From: Gerris lacustris
Lineage: Eukaryota; Arthropoda; Insecta; Hemiptera; Gerridae
Assembly (NCBI GenBank): GCA_951217055.1
Contig: OX578276.1
Coordinates: forward strand, 151,707,012-151,771,011
Direction of reading: 5' to 3'
DNA: 64,000 nt
Shown here: piece by piece, positions 1 through 12,759 of the stretch
Layout: every line of letters begins with the position of its first letter
Position numbering within the stretch: position 1 is the first letter of the stretch
Notes under the pieces: generated by a model
The model's database searches: none
The model's input: the letters and a program-made list of their open reading frames with translations, nothing else
What the model was told of the DNA's origin: nothing
Made by a program: the position numbers and the translations under genes

Positions 1-1517
1 TTAAAAACTTGTCAGCAAAATTCCATTTTGCTGCCTAGTTACATAAATAACTATTTTAAGTCGCTATATTTTTAAAATAGGTGAGTAGGTAGGGTAGGGC
101 GGGGCTAGTTGAGCAATTTTTTATATAATCTATAATAACTCCTAAACGGTTCATCCGATTTACTTGATTCCTTCAACGTTAGATGTGTAATTTATCCTTC
201 TTTAAATGTATTCAGAAAATAAAACTATTTCAGATCTGGTTTAGAAAATATTATCATTAATGCGAGAAACCTCCTACTTGCTCAACCTGCCCCATAGTAG
301 GGGTAAGTTGAGCAAGGGCATGGGGCAAGTTGGGCAATGGAAAGAATAGGTTAATAGTGATGTGGAAATTGCTCAAAACTACAATAAAACTTCATTTGAT
401 AATCAAATATATATTTTTTAAGTTCCATCTCTTATGTAGGTACAGAAACAACGACAAACAAACAATAAAAAAATCTAAAGCAAATTAATTACAAACTCTT
501 TGTAATTAAAATTATGTTTTATTATACATTTTTAAGGATAAAAAAAATGTAAATATAAAAACAATATAAAAATTTGAGGTTAGTAGGTAATTTAGAGGTT
601 AGTAAGGTAAAAATATTAATGCAGGGTTTATTATCAGTCATCTTGTGAGAGTCATTCGTTTTACGTTAAATTCTTTTGCAGCTGCGTTCATGCTCTTCTA
701 CCCGGCCATCACAGATTTTGCAGCTTCACTTGACTGTTGACCCGTAGCAGAACCCCTTGACGTTTTTCTTTTATATGTCCGCATCCTAAAATAAAATGCA
801 AGACATTTAACTTTTTTTTTTTTTTTTTTTAATAATTTCAAAATATTATATTCAAAGTATTTATACAATTATTATACAAATTGTTATTACAAAGTATAAA
901 AAGGCATACCTATTATAGCCGTCTGCCAGAGGCTGCTTTGTATTTTTAAAAATAAAAAATAAACCTTTAACTTTTTGTAGTAGTATAAGAGTGGGGCTAG
1001 TTGAGCAAGCCTGCCCAACTAGCCCCGACTAGACTTGTAGATAAAAAGTTAAGTTATGAAAAAAACGGGTAGACTTAGGACTAAATAACTTAGTATAGTC
1101 AAAAGTACAATAAATACATAAAATATAAACACTTACGTGATTGTAGACGGTTGTTTTAGTACAAGTCTAGGAGAAAAATGGCGATCAACAATTTTTTTAC
1201 TTTTTACTAAGAAAATTAAAAAAAGTGTCTGTTATTTTTCTCGATTGTCGTAGGTCAACTGAAGGTCACGCGATGCGTTCTCCTTCCTCGTCCCCATCTT
1301 TCCATTATTTGAAGTATTTTTGTGACATGCGTAGTTTTAGAGATATTTAAATTGCCCAACTTGCCCCTATGCTCAACTAGCCCCGCCCTACCCTACAAGA
1401 CACATGCATGCCAAATTTCAAAGTGATCGGACGAAAGGTGTAGCCTTGAGAGCAGGTGACAGGACGGACGGACAGACACACGCAGGAAAATATAAGGGTC
1501 CTTGGTTTTACCTACGA
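1..1517 (-). mobile_element. GGGTCCGTAGGC-family element, partial and interrupted
   Basis: Bases 1-91 plus 1394-1517 match, in order, the terminal third of the element at 61545-62228 (phrases 'tgccaaatttcaaagtgatc' and 'ggacggacggacagacacac'). The 1302-bp TA-flanked transposon sits between the two halves. The outer end near 1500-1517 is decayed (cctacgaaccctaaaa). The other end lies outside the window. Confidence 0.7.
92..1393. mobile_element. Non-autonomous TA-flanked DNA transposon (Tc1/mariner-like ends)
   Basis: The ends are inverted copies of about 24 bp beginning GGGTAGGGCGGGGCTAGTTG, at 92-115 and 1370-1393, with TA on both outer sides (90-91 and 1394-1395). The flanks read continuously into a repeat that is uninterrupted near 62069-62130, which shows the insertion point directly. 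Fragments of the end motif (gctagttgagcaa and its complement) recur inside near 290-340 and 990-1025. No transposase ORF is present, so it would need enzyme in trans. The TA target suggests Tc1/mariner but the terminal sequence is not one I recognise. Confidence 0.75.
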
Positions 1518-1710
1518 ACCCTAAAAATTAACTATGTCATAGAAACTTTTTCTCTAGGTGATACAAGTCGATGATGGAGTCGTTGTTTAGATGTTTTACG
1601 GCTTCTGAAGAAGGTTTTAAGTAAAAACCGAAACGTGGGGATTGTAACATAGTGACGATTTTTCGAAACCTGAGTTTTGTTTATATTATATACGGTTTGA
1701 GAATTTATTC

Positions 1711-1779
<69 letters not shown>

Positions 1780-2680
1780 CTTGAAAACTTAATTAATTTT
1801 ATTTTAACTTCTTTTAGCAGGCGTCCAAAAGCTGGTAATTTTGACGGCCCTATGTCCGTAATTGGTGTCAAAATGTCTGAAAAAATAAAATAAATAAGGC
1901 AGTTAAATGTGAACGAGAAATAAAATATTTATTAATTGGTTTTAAATATAACTTAGTCTCGAAACAAGTACGCAATATTTTTGTTCTTATTTTTTTATTA
2001 GCATACAAACCAGAAAAAACGAAAAATAAGACAAAATATATAAAAGGATGTATATTGCGTAACTGAAGCAGGTAATTTGAGCTAAGTGAACCGTTCAGTG
2101 GCCGGAACCGAACGAATGAATCATGGGAATCCCCTTGCACCTGATACATTTATCTTGATACTGTCTATACCTTAATGACTTTGGAAACTCAATAAAACAG
2201 TTCTTTTGTTTTTGTTTTATTAAGTTTTTTGTTTTTGTTTGTTTTTTGTTAGTATAATGTACTGTAAGATAAATTAAAATGCGAGCTGCATAAAAGTAAT
2301 ATTGGGTATTTTCCATGTGAAGGTCTTGATTTATTATTCCAAGAATGCATGCCTCAATTTTAAAAAATATTCCATTGTATAGTAATTGGTTTAAATTATA
2401 TAAGATCGTAGATTCCCGACATTCCAAAAAATATGAATGAAATAATTAAAATATTCATATTGAATCTATTTTAAATATATGACCAATTAAATGAACAATA
2501 AAAATATGCGTATTTTGCTTCCAAGCTTACCGAATGTAACGGAAACTATTAACGCTCTAAAGAACGACAATATGTTTGTCTCCAAATTCAAGCCGTATTT
2601 AAAATAATTATGTTATTATATAAAACCAATATGCAAACTTTTCTACGCGAGTTCTTTATGCATCGCATCTCTAGTTTATA
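1518..2680. other. AT-rich non-coding stretch with one (AT)n run
   Basis: Only an (AT)n microsatellite at about 1716-1773 stands out. Short ORFs here are low-complexity or shadows. Nothing else is recognisable. Confidence 0.6.
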
Positions 2681-2685
2681 ATTTG

Positions 2686-2990
2686 GCACTTCTTTAGATT
2701 GTTACTCCCCAATGTTGTTTTAGAATATCAATGACTGACTAAATAACTAATAAGACAAAGGGATGTTTAGTCCATTGTACTTTGGGATCAAGGGATATCA
2801 CACTTCCGTTTTATAAGGGGAGTAACAGTTTAAAGAAGAACATTCCGTACACCTTCTTTAGATTGTTACTCCCCTCTGTTTTTTTATAAGGGGAGTAACA
2901 GTTTAAAGAAGAACATTCCGTACACCTTCTTTAGATTGTTACTCCCCTCTGTTTTTTTATAAGGGGAGTAACAATCTAAAGAAGTGCATA
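2686..2990. mobile_element. Cluster of nested foldback MITEs
   Basis: The motif cttctttagattgttactcc and its inverted partner ggggagtaacagtttaaaga alternate several times between 2686 and 2988, forming strong potential hairpins. Two nearly identical units lie end to end. Related single units occur near 11070-11190 and 14165-14275. This looks like a short foldback family inserting into its own copies. Confidence 0.65.
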
Positions 2991-3049
2991 TAATTATTAT
3001 ATTCACAAAACGTATCTATGTTTTACAATAAAGAGGTAAGTTCATTAAT

Positions 3050-3640
3050 TTCTTTTATCTACGATTGATACGAAATATAAACATTATCTCTGTTTAGATG
3101 CGTAGAAAGTGATTATTTACGCACTTGTCTTCATTGCGCATGCGCGTCTCATAGTTCTGAAGAATTCCTGTTCTTTACCATCCTAGCGCGTTAAAGAAGA
3201 GGAATTCTTCAGCTTTACGCACGATTAGCGAGTTTGTTTACATTTAACAAAACTATTTTGCTATTCTTTTATTAAAGTAACTGTTTATATCGAGTTTTTA
3301 GTGAAAAACAATGAATGAATCAAGTGGCTTTGACGAAAATGTAGAGAATAATACTCCTCCAGAAATAATTAATTCGGCAAAAAATACAACTCAAGATTAA
3401 TGCCATCTTTATCAAGAGAAGATATACGAACTTACATACAGCACATTTATTTTTTATGTGTTTATTATTTAAATCTAACAATCGTAGATAAAGTACGGTA
3501 CGCAACTCGTGGGAAAACGGCATTTTACATTGCTCGTGTGGTTTTACTACCCTCGCTGTCGCTCGGGTGCAAACTCCACACTCGCATGCAAAATGCTACT
3601 TTCCGCACTCGACGCGAAATGTACTATTGTACGTACATGC
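3050..3640 (+). mobile_element. Copy 1 of ~570-bp element with conserved ORF start and hairpin
   Basis: It starts near 'tttatctacgattgatacga' and contains an imperfect palindrome at about 3161-3212 around gaattc...gaattc. It then carries an ATG at 3311 opening the reading 'MNESSGFDENVENNTPPE', which is followed by a stop in this copy. The right part (3490-3620) is a CpG-containing segment with an inverted match to the start. Sister copies are at 32597-33150, 39910-40430, 42060-42670 and 57455-58035. Confidence 0.65.
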
Positions 3641-3734
3641 TAATTTCTATAAACTGCTGGTGCGATTTGAATGAAACTTTCAGTATGTATTCCATGCTTC
3701 GTCTAGATTGGTATAGATACGTATCATAACATAT

Positions 3735-4335
3735 TATACATAAAGAGCTGAGCAATATACAATAGACACTAACTATAGACTCTACTAACACTATAGACAT
3801 TACACATTACAATAGACAATAAATACCACTAATACTATAAACACTAGCATTACAAACACTACAATAGATCAATAGACAATAGACATTACTAACAATATTA
3901 CATTACAATAGATAATAGATACTACTAACACTATAGACATTACACATTACAATAGACAATAGACCACTAAACTATAGACATTGCACATTACAATAGACAA
4001 TCGATACCACTAAACTATAGACATTACACATTACAATAGACAATCGATACCACTAAACTATAGACATTGCACATTACAATAGACAATCGATACCACTAAA
4101 CTATAGACATTACACATTACAATAGATAATAGATACTACTAACACTATAGACATTACACATTACATTAGACAATAGACCACTAAACTATACATTGCACAT
4201 TACAATAGACAATCGATACCACTAAACTATAGACATTACACATTGCAATAGACAATAGATACCACTAACACTATAGACACTACAATAGACAATAGACATT
4301 ACTAACACTATAGACATTACAATAGACAATACACA
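3735..4335. repeat. Minisatellite, ~40-bp unit of 'ctatagacattacacattac'
   Basis: Imperfect tandem copies of a roughly 40-bp unit alternating 'actatagacattacacatta' with 'caatagacaatagatacca'. Units vary in length by a few bases. No coding potential. Confidence 0.85.
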
Positions 4336-4404
4336 ATGAATTAAATAAACCCATGGAACGCCGAGTACCTTGCTTTAGTCATACTATTAAAATTGATTTT
4401 ACCA

Positions 4405-4830
4405 ATAAATTAAAACATCTGTTATTCAGTGTAAACATCAGAGTGGTTAACAAAGAACGGAAGAGGTATTTAACCACCAATGTAAACATCAGTTTTAAAC
4501 TAACAATGGTAAACAATGTAAACATCTATTGTTTAGTGTAAAAGTCAGTTGTTAAATAACGACGATGTTCAGCAATCAATGTAAACATCTGAAGTTCAGT
4601 GTAAACATCAGTTGTTAGCTAATTATGGTTAATGTGTTTAACAATCCATGTAAACATCTGAAGTTCAGTGTAAACATCAATTGTTAGCTAATGATTGTCA
4701 ATATGTTTAGCAATCAATGTAAACGTCTGAAGTTCAGTGTAAACATCAGTTGTTAACTAATGATTGTCAATATGTTTAGCAATCAATGTAAACTAAACAA
4801 CTGATATTAAACAGTGTAAACACCAACGAC
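4405..4830. repeat. Minisatellite of 'aatgtaaacatc' units
   Basis: About six irregular copies of a 60-75-bp unit built from 'caatgtaaacatctgaagtt' and 'cagtgtaaacatcagttgtt'. A diverged stray piece of the same repeat is at 7085-7200. Confidence 0.8.
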
Positions 4831-5930
4831 TGAGTTATCTAGTTATTTCAACTAGTTGTTAAAAACGAAGTTTGCTTGTCATAGTTGTAATTAACCAAGA
4901 CCTCTAACAAGGTAAATACTTATATTAAGTCACGAGTAACATTGGTAATGATAAAAAAAATCTTTTTGAAGTGTAATGGTTTTTAATTCTTATTTTATCT
5001 TAATTAATTTATTATTATTTTAGTTGTTTAATTTTTTTATCAAAAGTAAATATATTTATATAATATCCAAACTGATTAATTGGCTATATAGTTTGTATAT
5101 TTAAAAAATTGTATTGAAAAAGATAAATGTATCTAATTGTGAAATATAATTATATATTTGAACATCCCTAAATTTATATAGTGGGAAGGCCTTTAATAAT
5201 TTTGAAACATTTTTTTTTAACTTAATTTCTTAGATTTTGTAATTTTAAGACCTAACTCATGTACTAGTTGTTGCAATATGAATAAAACCCATTTTACTTT
5301 CTTTCTGTTCTATAAGAATTATTAAGAAGGGGTTTAATTCAAAGGAATTATTTAAATGAAATAATTCTTGCTGGTTCTAAAAGATAATTCTATAGATTAC
5401 ATGATTTCTCTGTAGTTTTCCTTTTTCACTTCATCCTCATTTCTTTGGAATATCTCAGTTTTTCTGTTAGCAAATATTATTTCTTGTTCAGTTGTTAGTT
5501 TAATTTAGAAGGTGAAAGTGTTTGTTGTTGTTTTTTTATTTTTCGTGTTTTTACGTGCATTGTGATCATTTTTTTTCTAAAATTACTAAACATTTTTTAC
5601 ATTTTACTATTGAACGTAAGTTCAATACATTTTTTTGTTTTCCTTTTTTTTCAACTTTTTATAGAAAATATCTCACCTTGTTTTTGCCTGTATTGTAAAA
5701 ATTAGCTAATCATATTTCAGAAAGCTCTATTTTTTACCCTATTTACAAATTGTGTGACTCTTTTCTATAAAGGTTCCTTTTCACCCTTTATGTGTTTAAC
5801 ATTATAGAAAAACAAAGAATTAGTACTTTTTTTTAACTTCATGCAGGTTTTTTCTTACCTTATTTAACCCTAAAAAAAGAAAAATTTAATAAATTATATA
5901 TTTTAAATCAAATTATAATTATCATTAACT
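4831..5930. other. AT-rich non-coding stretch
   Basis: No ORF, RNA or repeat boundary recognised; long T/A runs only. Confidence 0.5.
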
Positions 5931-5934
5931 ACAG

Positions 5935-6015
5935 GAGACATACAAAGAAATATAACGATAATTATAATTTGATTTAAAGAAAAATTTAATCTTTCCGTAG
6001 TATGAATACTACCTA
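5935..6015. repeat. SINE-like 3' tail fragment
   Basis: The phrases 'ataattataatttgattta' and 'ctttccgtagtatgaatact' match the tails of the tRNA-headed elements at 31636-31800 and 58640-58815. The tRNA-like head is missing here. Confidence 0.5.
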
Positions 6016-6364
6016 AAAAAAAAAAACTTAAAAATTTAAATTATATATAAATATCCCGTCAAATAATCGCTATCAAGCTACTAGTATGGTTTCTTCGGAC
6101 ATAAAAAATCATATTTCTTACATTGTTTTATTTTCTTACTAAAAAAAATGCACTTTGGAGGAAGGTGAGCATATTTTCCTTTACAGCATTATATAGGCAG
6201 GCAGTTGTGAAGTTTGCAATAACTTTCCTGTTTTTGGACAAAAGAAAGTTGTACTTGTATACTGTATACCAAATTTCAAGACTCAAACTTCAATTAGTCA
6301 ATAGATATGAGCCAAGCTGCGACGGACAGACAGCCGAACTACCAAAAGCATAATGGTATCTAGG

Positions 6365-7055
6365 ATGACCTCGAAACCATAAAAATCGGTCCGAGACAAC
6401 TTAGACAAACTTTCTCATATACGAGTTCATAATTACTTTTCCCCCTGTTGCCCAGTGTTTTCCGCATTAGTTGTTAGTTTTCTGTATTATTTTTTGTGTT
6501 TTCGGAGGTAAATTTAATTATTATTGAACATTTGGTCAAAATTTATCATAAAAATAACTTCTCCTCAGAGGGGGATCAAACCCGGCCTCTCTACGTCCGC
6601 GTTTAAAGCTATTTTCTCAGGAACTAGATTTTTCACGGAAAAACGGCTTATATCGTTAGATTCATATTAAAATGGACTACATTTTAGAATTTTTTAATCA
6701 AAATCGTTGGAACCGTTTTCGAGAATTTTTTTTTTTCACGTTTTTTCAGAGTTTTTAGGGGGTAGCGCTCCCACATTTGGGGCTAAAATTCATTTCTCGA
6801 TTTCGCCTCGGGGTTTGATTCTGAACATTTATGCTAAATTTTGTCAAAATCTGCCCAGTAGTTTAGGCCCCAGGCGTCTGCAGAGACGACAGACAGGCAC
6901 ACGACAGACAGACAGATGACAGACAAATTTTTTTTAAAAACCACCTTTTTGGACTAGGGGAACCTCAAAACGTGTAAATCCATCAAAATCTCAAAATCGA
7001 ATTTTCGCGCCATCACAATACTTTCTTTTTATATAAGAAAGTAAAAAAGGGGACT
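6365..7055 (+). repeat. Dispersed repeat family R1 (long copy)
   Basis: It contains 'tcaggaactagatttttc', a 'cccaggcgtctgcagagacg' block, and ends near 'aatccatcaaaatctcaaaa' followed by 'atataagaaagtaaaa'. The same order of blocks recurs at 16560-16800, 17190-17760, 40740-40990, 50220-50580, 59330-59755 and 62840-63290. No protein is encoded. The class is unknown; it looks like a non-autonomous transposon. Confidence 0.6.
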
Positions 7056-7199
7056 TATACTTATACATATTATAATACAGAAATTTTATTTAGAAGGTGA
7101 TATGTTTAGTAATAAATTTAAACATCTGTTGTTTATTTTAACCATCAGTTACTAACTAACAATGGAAAGGATGTCTAGCAATCAATGTAAACATCGATT

Positions 7200-7745
7200 T
7201 AAAGTATTGTTATTTTGTAACTCCCTTCCTGACAGCATTTGAAATTCTCATCGAGTTTGGAATAAAAGTATTTTAAAATTCTGAAAGAATATTGCAACCC
7301 TGCACCTGAAATTCATTTCCAGGAGGAACCCAGTATCAAGATAATACGAATAAAGTAATTGAAGACACGGGTTATCCTTGATATCTATGACTAACTAATA
7401 ATTAGTATGACTAACAGCAAGGGCCCCAGCAAGTAATCTCCCTCAGTAAAAATACTAGTAGATTATGTAACTGTACCAATATCATTTCAATCTTTTGAAC
7501 TTTAAAGGAAAATTCCACCGGCAAATATTCCGTCATACCATTTTGTTCCTATTTTCATGTTACATTCTGTAAGGTCAGGCATATTTTCTGTAAGACTTCT
7601 TACTTTAAAATAAAACATGCAGTAATCATTTATTTTAATCATATTAATGTATTCAACTTTTTATTTGCATATCCTTTTTAACTTCATTTATTTATTAGCC
7701 GGATATTCATGATACCTAACTAAAAACCCCGTTTTATTGAACTCC
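7200..7745. other. Non-coding, nothing recognised
   Basis: Unique-looking AT-rich sequence without an ORF or clear repeat. Confidence 0.5.

Positions 7746-7810
<65 letters not shown>
7746..7810. repeat. (AT)n microsatellite
   Basis: About 32 uninterrupted AT dinucleotides directly before the R2 repeat. Confidence 0.95.
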
Positions 7811-7812
<2 letters not shown>

Positions 7813-8420
7813 TGCCAATTAGTGTGGCACATTGCTTCCTCGCTTCCTATTTCATATAATTTAATGATTATATGATTTTACAACAAATTATTTTCAAATT
7901 AATATAGTTTTCCCCCGTTTTTTAAATCTGTCAAAATTGGTTTGACTTCTTACATCAATTTAATTATCAATTTAGCTAAATTTAAAGAGCTCAGACGGTT
8001 GAAATTAATTTGTTGCTATCTGCGGGCTACTTTCAACAAACCATCCAAATTTCATAATCATCAGATGATTATTTTTAAAGATATAAGTGTAAGTAAATAA
8101 ATGTTGCTGATTGTGAATGAATGCTCATTCAGAAAATTATATAGGCGTAGAAGGTTGAAACCTATAAGGGACCAACAATGGGCTAATTATGACCTACCGT
8201 CATTAAAATCGGACGAGTAGTTGTGAGGTAGGTTGGTTCGCAAAAATTGAGAGACATACAGACCGACAGACCGGCAGACAGACAGACACGGTAACAAAAA
8301 GTTCCCTGACGTTTGTAACTTCTGTCTTGGAAATTTTGATATCGTAGACCAAAAATGTTCGTTCTTCAGAACGAACAGCTTTCGTTACCTTCGGCAAGCT
8401 CAGAAGCATAAAGCTATAAA
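7811..8420 (+). repeat. Dispersed repeat family R2
   Basis: It opens with 'ctgccaattagtgtggcaca' and ends near 'cgttaccttcggcaagctca'. The same order is seen at 31812-32500 and 63391-63790, with partial copies at 9300-9830 (inverted), 44040-44230 and 53020-53960. It carries a generic 'gacagacagac' patch and no protein. Confidence 0.6.
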
Positions 8421-8794
8421 TATATATATACACAGGGTGGTCCTAAAGTATAAAATTCCTCTCTCCCCCCCCCCCTTCTTAAATTATTAATGGTAAATTT
8501 AATTAATTGATAAATTAATGAAACTGGAGGGATTTGTACCATGCAACGATAAGTTTGTTTTCATGGTACCGCACAGGAATATTGTTTTCATGGTATCGCA
8601 ACTAACCAGTTTGTCCCCAGGCCACCCAAATTCAAATGTATATCTTTGGTAGCAGATTTGGATTATATGGTGAAAAAATAATAAAAATATTACTTGAAAC
8701 TTTTTGGAACGAAGTTCCTTATGTTCCGGAGCCCGGGAGTGAATCCGAAAAAAACGACCAAAATCACCGTCACAAAACAAAGCGTCACGAAATC

Positions 8795-9150
8795 TACCGA
8801 AGACGATAACTTGAGTAAAGATGACAGAGTTAGTTGAGATTTGTTACACATGTTCATTTTAGCAATGCCCAGGCTAAGTTCGTTGGACGACGTTATCCAC
8901 CAAAGCGTTCACGCGCAAAGCTTGCGTAAACGTAAGCTTCAAATTTTATGGAATTTTAGGACAGGAAAAATTTTAACTTTATCTATTTATTAAGACAAGC
9001 AACTTTACTAAATATTTTTTTTAGTAAAACGAACACCGACACTGCTATGAAGTGATAAAGATCGCCAAATTTATTAAAGCGGACCTAAACGTTTAAAATA
9101 AAGAAAACAACGTTTTTACCGATATCTTACGTTCTAACATAACGATTTTA
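8795..9150 (-). repeat. Dispersed repeat family R3 fragment
   Basis: It shares 'ctaagttcgttggacgacgt' and 'gcgtaaacgtaagcttcaaa'-type blocks with 36250-36990, 45720-45870 and 48190-48480. Non-coding. Confidence 0.5.
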
Positions 9151-9259
9151 ATAAAACTTCTAACACATCGTCCAAAGAACAATTGTAACAGGCATGTAAA
9201 ATTTCAACCTGATATAAGCAGACGTTTTTGAGTATGGAAGAGATATATTTTATAATATT

Positions 9260-9835
9260 TTAAATTAGTAGGCCGGGTAGGTAGAAAACAGTCTTTATAT
9301 TATGTATCCGAATTAAAAAATTCCAAGACAGAAATCCGTTTCAGATATCAGGGAACATTTTTGGTTCCGTGTCTGCCTAACGGTCTGTTACTCAATTTTT
9401 GCGAACTAATCATATCTTAAAAACCACACGTCCGATTTTAACAAAATTTTGTATGGTAGGTCGTAATTAGCCCATTGTTGGTCCCACATAGGTTATGCAT
9501 CCATTGAAGTTTCTTTTCAGCATGATCATTAACATAAAATTTATTTACACTTATATTTTCAATTTTGTATAACAAAAGATTTAAGATCTTAACTTTTGAA
9601 TACGTTTCTTGAGAATGACTCAAAATAGGAGTCGAAATATAGCAAAATATGTAGGAGAGTTTGTTTACATTAATTATCCCTATAGACCCAACAATAATTA
9701 TTTATTTGCACTTATATCTTCAAAAGTATAGTCAAATTTTGTTTATGATATTTTGATGGTTTGTCAAATGTAACCCGCAGATAGCTTCAGATTAATTTCA
9801 ACCGTTTGCGCTCTTCAAATTTTGCTAAATTTATA
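9260..9835 (-). repeat. R2 repeat, inverted partial copy
   Basis: Blocks of the 7811-8420 repeat appear here in reverse orientation, including 'ttggtccca' and the 'aaaccacacgtccgatttta' region. With the first copy it forms a large imperfect inverted pair around 8420-9260. Confidence 0.5.
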
Positions 9836-9949
9836 ATTGAATTATTATTATTATTATTAGACTTGGCTGACCAAAGATTTGTTACCTGACATGAGAATAA
9901 GCTTGATAGTTCGTATGCAGATTAAATATATTTATCGCCCTCCACTTGT

Positions 9950-10385
9950 AAACATTCCTATCCTGAGCGGCCGGTAAAGTTCCATTTTACAGCCCTGGGG
10001 CCTGTAAAAATGCATGTTTTATCTTTACAGGGCCGCTAGTAGTTCGAGAAGCGGCCGCTTCCTGGCCGGGCCGCAGCGTGCAGGAAGCGCTAGTAGTTCT
10101 CAGCGTCAGCTGTTCAATTAGTAACAATCAATATTTTTACAACTGCTGTTGTTTTGGTACTGATGTAACCTTGATGTAATCTTAATATGCATTTATTGTT
10201 TTGAAGATTACTGCAAAATAGTTTGCATGTTAAGTAATGTGGTGGGCGATAAAATAGTGCACGCACCACGAGCAGTAAGCGACATGACAGGCCTCGGGCG
10301 TTAAACGCACTCGTGCTTTCAAACTTCGCCCTCGGCCTGTAATATCGCCCTTACTTAGGTACGTAAATAGCTATTTTATTGAGCC
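9950..10385. repeat. GC-rich palindromic segment
   Basis: It includes the NotI-like 'gcggccgcttcctggccggg' and the inverted pair 'gcgataaaatagtgcacgca' / 'aatatcgcccttacttaggt' near 10247 and 10340. The motif cctcgggcg...cgccctcgg resembles the short palindromes at 38040-38200 and 41700-41990. No ORF. Confidence 0.4.
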
Positions 10386-10786
10386 TGAGATTGCTCATTG
10401 TACATTCCTCTTTATCTGGTTCCCTTTCTAACCACGAAACCTAATTTCACACCTCAGTCTAAACAGAGTCTAGATTAGAAAAGTTACATTGATTTTCGAT
10501 GTCTAAAAACCAAATTCACCCTTCTTTCCCTCAAGAGTCCTGTAAATTAGGAATCGTTCAATTCCTTAGCTCGTCTCATAGATTCCTCCCTCGAGCATGA
10601 CTTGTTTTTCAACATTAATAAGGTTAATTGAGGTTTCCGCTTAGCCTACGAATCAAAGTCGATTCCTGATTGGTCGAATAACTTTTTCCACGACTTGAAC
10701 CATGACCCATTGGTTTTTTACGATTTCTTCTGTTGTAGTCTTATGAATTCGGCGATTAGGAAGGTCCAACGCTGGACAAAAAATAA

Positions 10787-12396
10787 GGCCGTCCTCACAC
10801 GGGGCGATATGAAAGCGATACAACAGCAATACGATATTGCCGATATCGGCGATCTAAAAACAGGGCATCCGCACACGGGGTGATATTTTGTTGTCAACTC
10901 ATACCTGAAACTCTGTTAATTTTATTCATTTTCAATGTGTTATTATATAATTATTAGTTATAAGTTTTAACAGATTATAAAAATATACGAAATATAATGA
11001 TTGTAGTAATCTTTGAGAAGAATATTAATAATTTTGTCAAAAAAATGAATGTTTAGTCCAATCAATTTTGTTTGTATAAGGGGAATAACAGTCTAGAGAA
11101 GAACATTCCGTCACCTTCTTTAGATTGTTACTCCCTTCTATATTCTTATAATGGGAGTAACATTTTAAAGAAGTGCCCATTTTTTATTTATTTAATTGGG
11201 AAAAAACATAATCGAAAAAAAAACAACATAATTTCTAATAAATAAAGGAAAATGTAGTCATCTATACTCGTATATATATATTTTATATTAATGATAATAA
11301 TAAATTTATTTATTTGTTTTTATATATTTAATTACAAGCTAAACACATTATTTCTTTAAATTTATTTTCCCTTTTTAGTTATATTTTCAATTAAATACTA
11401 ATCAGCATCATTAAAGTTAATTTATTTAAATTTTAATCGTAAAATTAAATATAATGATGCTTTCATTCATTTATTTGTTTTATAAAAAAAACATAAACGA
11501 ATTATCGCAGTCACATCATTTCTGGAATACTCCCTGAGGGTAAAATCATATAACAAATGGACTGGACATATAAAATCATATAACATAATTTCAAGATAAA
11601 AAGAACTTTTTATATACTACGTTTTTAAATTTTCTGTTGAATCGTATGTAATGTTGATAATATAATTGTTATTGTTATATAATATATAATGTTAGTGAAA
11701 AATAAAAAGTTCCAAATTTATTTACTTCACATAAATGACAACCATCTAGAGAGCTGATCTTAAACCTATAAAAGGACAAATCTTTGTACAACGGATTTCC
11801 CCAACACTAAATCTAAAGCGTGCCATCGATATATTTGAAATAATATAAATAATATAATCGATATTTCCTGTTTTGCTGTCATTCAATGTTTATCTATCAC
11901 AAATTTGAGACCCGTCAAAATGAATATTGCAAATACTATGGGATATGTCAAAACAAATAAAATAACTTGCGGATTTTTTCCGAACTAACTTTCCGTACAG
12001 CAAAATTTGCTGAAAACCAATTAAACTCTGCTGAAAGATGGCTAAAAGTATTAAAATAATGCATTGTCATCGTGTTCTGAGCTGTGCTAAAAGTTTCAAA
12101 TGTCTAGCTATTTGGGAAGTTAGTTAGAAATCGATTGCCAGATTTGTACCGGACAAACAAACAAGAATGCAAGCTAATAAAAACGTAGTAAAATGCAACC
12201 ACTGCAATATCGCTTAAAGGTTGCTTCCTTGCAGGTCGCCCTTATTGCATGTATCGTACCCGCCGAGTGTATCGCCGCCTGATTGCCTCCTTATCGCTCT
12301 GTTGGTGGGTCCCTACTCCTTTACCTAGGAAGCAACAGGATGACGATATCGTATTGCAGTTGTATCGCTTGCCTATCGCCCCGTGTGCAGACGGCC
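10787..12396. mobile_element. Non-autonomous PIF/Harbinger-like element, TAA-flanked
   Basis: Both ends carry imperfect inverted repeats of about 55 bp starting GGCCGTC and containing cacacggggcgata, agcgatacaac and gcaatacgatat. TAA flanks both sides (10784-10786 and 12397-12399), a target size and sequence typical of PIF/Harbinger elements. The 1610-bp interior holds a foldback MITE (about 10998-11187) and a segment shared with 59755-60130. There is no transposase ORF. Confidence 0.7.
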
Positions 12397-12759
12397 TAAT
12401 TTGCATGAAGTTTTGATTAAGTTAATTTGTTTAGGTTTAGCTATTATTACCTGGTTTATCATCTACTGTTTGTTCTTAGGAACCGATGATGGCTAAAAGC
12501 TGCTTTGGCTTATAAAAAGTTTGAATTCATGTGGAGGGACAGCTTTATTATTCATTAAGATGACGTTCATAGACGCTCCCATTTATGGCATTTAAATATC
12601 AGTTTGTAAACGTCATATTGGGATGCATCTACATAGTCTACGTCTTCATCAGGTATGTAACTACCAGGAAGTAGAAATAATAAACCTATTGTATCAATAT
12701 TACTTTGAAATACATAAAGATTATGAGAGATGTAAGAGCAGTGCGATGTCAATCAATTA

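Noticed and set aside
3735..4335. Possible CRISPR-like array
   Set aside because: Units are contiguous and imperfect without unique spacers; it is an ordinary eukaryotic minisatellite.
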